Below, in pieces: positions 60,763-64,000 of a stretch of 64,000 nucleotides of DNA. The position numbers were made by a program, and so were the translations under genes. The notes under the pieces are model-generated. The model saw only the letters and a program-made list of their open reading frames with translations. It made no database searches and was not told the origin of the DNA. The stretch comes from Mytilus galloprovincialis (taxonomy: Eukaryota > Mollusca > Bivalvia > Mytilida > Mytilidae). The stretch covers positions 85,718,916-85,782,915 of the forward strand of contig NC_134840.1 in the NCBI RefSeq assembly GCF_965363235.1, written 5' to 3'. The stretch's first letter is position 1, and each line of letters begins with the position of its first letter.

Positions 60763-61817
60763 GGAGACATATTTGCAATTTATTGGTAAGACTGTTTATT
60801 CATATACAGAAAACTTTGTGATGTATTGTATAAATCAAAATATTCAACTAAATATCAAAATTTGTGTTTTCGCGATCTTTTTTTAAAATACGCAATACAA
60901 GGGGAGTTAACTCTTTTCGTAAAATATATACACTGGGCTGATATGAAATTTTTCAACTTTTATTTGTAGCTAGAAACAAATCGTTGACAATTTTTTTCCT
61001 TTTATTGTTCGTAAAACCTATCTTCTCACAATGTATTTCAAAATTCTATTTCATTAATTTTGTTTATGCACACAAATGTGTTTTTTCATGAACAATCTGA
61101 CCACATTGAGGCAACTTTCAAATACTCATAGTTTGGATATAATATTATGATTTCACTTCCCCTCACGCATTCACGATGTCCTCAATCAGAACCGATCCCC
61201 TGACGCATGTCATAATGAAAATATGAGGTTTTTAGATTTATTAAGATGTCGATCAACATCGGACAGCGTACACGCCGCCCAAAACGACATTCATACCCAT
61301 TGACCGAATAAAAAGTAAATTTGAACTTGAGAGTCTGTAATTAGAACCATTTTAAAATTTAAATGTCACTTGTTTAGAGCAAATTCTCGTGCGGCAAATG
61401 ATTTTGTAGGAGTTCAACTCCACGTACAACAGTAAATGATACATGTATCTCTTCGTTAAAGTATTCACCACAGCATAGCATTCTCCGATTTTCAATATTT
61501 TGATCAGTCGAATAAGAAAATTGCGATTCAGAAATGTATATACTTTTCGAAGCGGTGACAATTACCCCACTCAAGCACAACCGGAAAATCCTCTCACGGT
61601 TTTCATTGCAGAACCAAATGTTCTGCGTGTGTAGATTACCAGCCGTGTTCTTATTTAGTATGTTATTTCTGTTTTCATTTGATAAATAAACCTCTAATGA
61701 TTGCCAAATTATTGTTAAGATGTCTTTATTTCTTAACTCGTTGAACTATATCTGAAAATCGATAAAAATTATGCATTTATCTTTTTTATCATCTGAAATA
61801 TTACTGATTGAATAAAA
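60763..61817. other. Intergenic DNA, no gene recognised
   Basis: No conserved motif. Two overlapping antisense ORFs near 61352-61580 (69 and 68 codons) have no recognisable domain. Confidence 0.4.
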
Positions 61818-62116
61818 AAAAAACTATATGTTGTTGATGTATCAATTTCCGTTTTAATGATGTAAAATAATCATTGGGTCACCGACTTCGTTTTTACGGT
61901 ATACATCATCCAAAGTGGTGTTCTAGCTTAACAATACCACAAAACATCCAAATTATCGTAACGGCATCGTGTTACAGGCCGTAAAACGTAACTTTTTGAA
62001 GTTATTCACGAACAACTAGGCAACAGATTGATTATCAGACAAAAAACGAAGTCGGTGACCAAATAATTGTTTATGTCATTAAAACAGAAATCTATGTATC
62101 AACAACATATAGTTTT
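61818..62116. mobile_element. ~300-bp MITE with ~80-bp terminal inverted repeats
   Basis: Left arm AAACTATATGTTGTTGATGT ... GGTCACCGACTTCGTTTTT; right arm AAAAAACGAAGTCGGTGACC ... ATCAACAACATATAGTTTT. The match runs about 80 bases with a few differences. The interior, about 140 bases, is non-coding (CGTAACGGCATCGTGTTACA). Poly-A/poly-T flanks blur the exact ends. Confidence 0.75.
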
Positions 62117-64000
62117 AAAAAAAAATCTATATATGTATTAGCATTTTAAGACAAATTTAAGAAATATTTTCGTCGATTGTATGTGCTTTCTATACAAATG
62201 ATGTTTTAAGATGAATAAAGTTATAAATGCATTAATTTTTCAATTTTCATATATAGTTCAACGAGTCAAAGTTGTACGAAAAAAATTAGACAATTCTGTG
62301 ACATAGCCCATTTATTGTTCACTCACCTTGATAGGAAGTGAAAAAAAGAAATGTTGACAATAATTCACAGCAACTTGACCTTAACCAAATAAAAGAAATT
62401 CGTTATCAAGTTTTGAAATAATTTTACTACATATTTTGCAAAATATTTATCCTATTACACATCATAAGTGAGTATTTCACAAGAACTATATTTTTTTCAA
62501 GTAGTTACCATGAAAATAAGGTCAAGGACAATGGAATATGACAGAAACAATAATTTTCATAATTAGTTAAATTAGATATTTGAAAAGTATTTACCTACGC
62601 AATTGTCGAGCCTATAATACTGACTATAGTTTTTATGTGTCTTTTACTCTTTCGTACACAATTGGATGTAGGGTGTTTACGTGTCTGCGATCATGTCTAT
62701 TTCAAATTTGTTTTGTTTGGTACGTTTGAAGGTTAAACAAATGATTGCAATATCTTATTTTCTCTGTGATTCTCTAGTACTAGTATTCTAATAAATACTC
62801 ATAAATAATGATAAAAAGACAATTAAAAGTATAAAGCTCGCCTGATTTTGATTTTCAGTACGAATACAGACCGTTAAAGCGTGGTCTGAAGTTATTTGAG
62901 AGAGAGAGGTTTCAGAAGAGTTACCACAGGGATACGAGTAAAGGCTACTAAATAGGTTAAACAACAGTTAAGGCTATAACCTTTTGTGTACCCTTGGTAT
63001 CCTCTTCCTCAATTATTTATACATATTTTTTGTACGACCTTCGGATTCTGTTCTAAAAGGAATAAGTGTTGAGTTTTTTTTTAACACAAAACCATTTGCT
63101 TTCTTCTTTTTTTTATAAAGATTTTAAATCTGAATATAGACAACCCAGCAAGTTAAAATAAAAGGGTTTTTTTTTCATTCAAAGGATAACCATCATGCCA
63201 CTGACAAGCTGCCCAACATTTAGCAGGCATGGGAAGTCCCCTAAATTATTATGATATGATAAAATATGAGGTTAATTATGATTCACGGTTCAACCTCCTT
63301 GTCCGATGATAAATAGAATTGGAATGTTTTTAAATTTATTTCGCTGGTCCTTTTACGAGCTTGTTTCTGCTTATTGTTAAAGTGACCTGTAGTTATTTAC
63401 TTTTTTCGTCATTGGCAATTATACCACATATTGCAATATTTACACTCGATAAATATCTATATATTGTACAATAAATGTCCCTAAAGCATCATACATGTAC
63501 AAAGCTCCTTAATAACCCCATCTGCATTTAAGGGGCATTAGTTGTCAAATTCATGTTCACATATTTAAATCAAACTAGTTAAACAAAAAGTATAAAACTA
63601 ACAATGCATAGACTCGATGGTATGTATCTAAATTTCGCATGTTTTTTGTCTAGGCGTCGTCTAATTAACCATTGAGATGACATCCGAAGACTGCCGACGG
63701 TCATTTTACCTGATATAAACATTAATATAAATATAAATAGATAGGGACCACGTGCATTTAGATTTTTCTAGGTCTGTTTTATTTCATATTGTAGATTAAA
63801 CGTATATTTATCGCTGTTTTACCTGTATAGAATATTTTTTGTGGATAGAATCAGTCAACCAAATGGCTCATCCTTGTTTTATTTGAAATATTGACATTCT
63901 TTTCCTTTAAATAGCTTAATTCATATGTAACCAATCTTCGAATAAGGGTTGAAATTGAAGGTCACAAGGCTACGGATTCAATGTGGCAATCAGCGATGTT
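62117..64000. other. AT-rich intergenic DNA to the window end
   Basis: No gene recognised. An R2 end motif (CATTGGCAATTATACCACAT) occurs at about 63412. Nothing else recurs from the rest of the window. Confidence 0.4.

Noticed and set aside
60464-60886. 140-codon ORF downstream of receptor gene 6
   Set aside because: Runs through an inverted R3 repeat whose other copies have no matching open frame.

Overview
The window looks like nuclear DNA of a bivalve mollusc, most likely a marine mussel (Mytilus or a close relative). It is AT-rich, its genes have GT-AG introns, and it is crowded with short interspersed repeats, fold-back elements, tRNA-derived SINEs and Penelope-like retroelement debris of the kind common in bivalves. 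The species is an inference from repeat style and gene content, not a proof.

The main content is an array of six paralogous seven-transmembrane receptor genes. Each has exactly two coding exons joined by one phase-2 intron at the same place, in a Phe codon just before the extracellular-loop-2 cysteine. They are gene 1 (7943-9439, +), gene 2 (15253-16710, +), gene 3 (28661-30314, +), gene 4 (32137-34057, -), gene 5 (45240-48311, +) and gene 6 (56176-59761, +). All six spliced reading frames are open and give proteins of 349, 345, 337, 343, 328 and 335 residues. They form two subfamilies: A (genes 1, 2, 4; Ser-Glu-Arg-Phe-Val before TM2, Gly-Ser-Gly tail) and B (genes 3, 5, 6; Cys-Glu-Arg-Phe-Ala, Ile-Lys-Glu tail). 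The two are interleaved, and one A member is inverted. The proteins have a 7TM layout and the TM3/ECL2 cysteine pair but lack the class A DRY, CWxP and NPxxY motifs. They carry instead a Gln-Trp-Trp-Ala signature in TM6 and Leu-Asn-Gly-Ile-Val-Phe in TM7. I read them as a lineage-expanded orphan receptor family, possibly near the cAMP-receptor/GPR157 group; ligand and function are unknown.

The only other gene I can support is a secreted C-type lectin on the minus strand (40254-42583), assembled from four small exons: signal peptide plus one long-form C-type lectin domain with an EPN motif, 157 residues. It lies between receptor genes 4 and 5.

Everything else is repeats or sequence in which I see nothing. 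1-7.9 kb holds SINE heads, Penelope-type tails and the 3' end of a LINE interrupted by a 445-bp near-perfect palindrome. 9.7-12 kb, 17.5-25.5 kb, 30.9-32 kb and 35-40 kb hold fold-back MITEs, TIR MITEs, SINEs and three recurrent mussel-type repeats (called R1, R2, R3 here). 49.3-50.2 kb is a 54-bp minisatellite with a 268-bp higher-order period. 50.8-55.4 kb is a block containing a decayed Penelope-like element, bracketed by 48-bp inverted repeats. 60-62.2 kb holds another R3 copy and a TIR MITE. I see no genuine tRNA, rRNA, CRISPR array or complete autonomous transposon.
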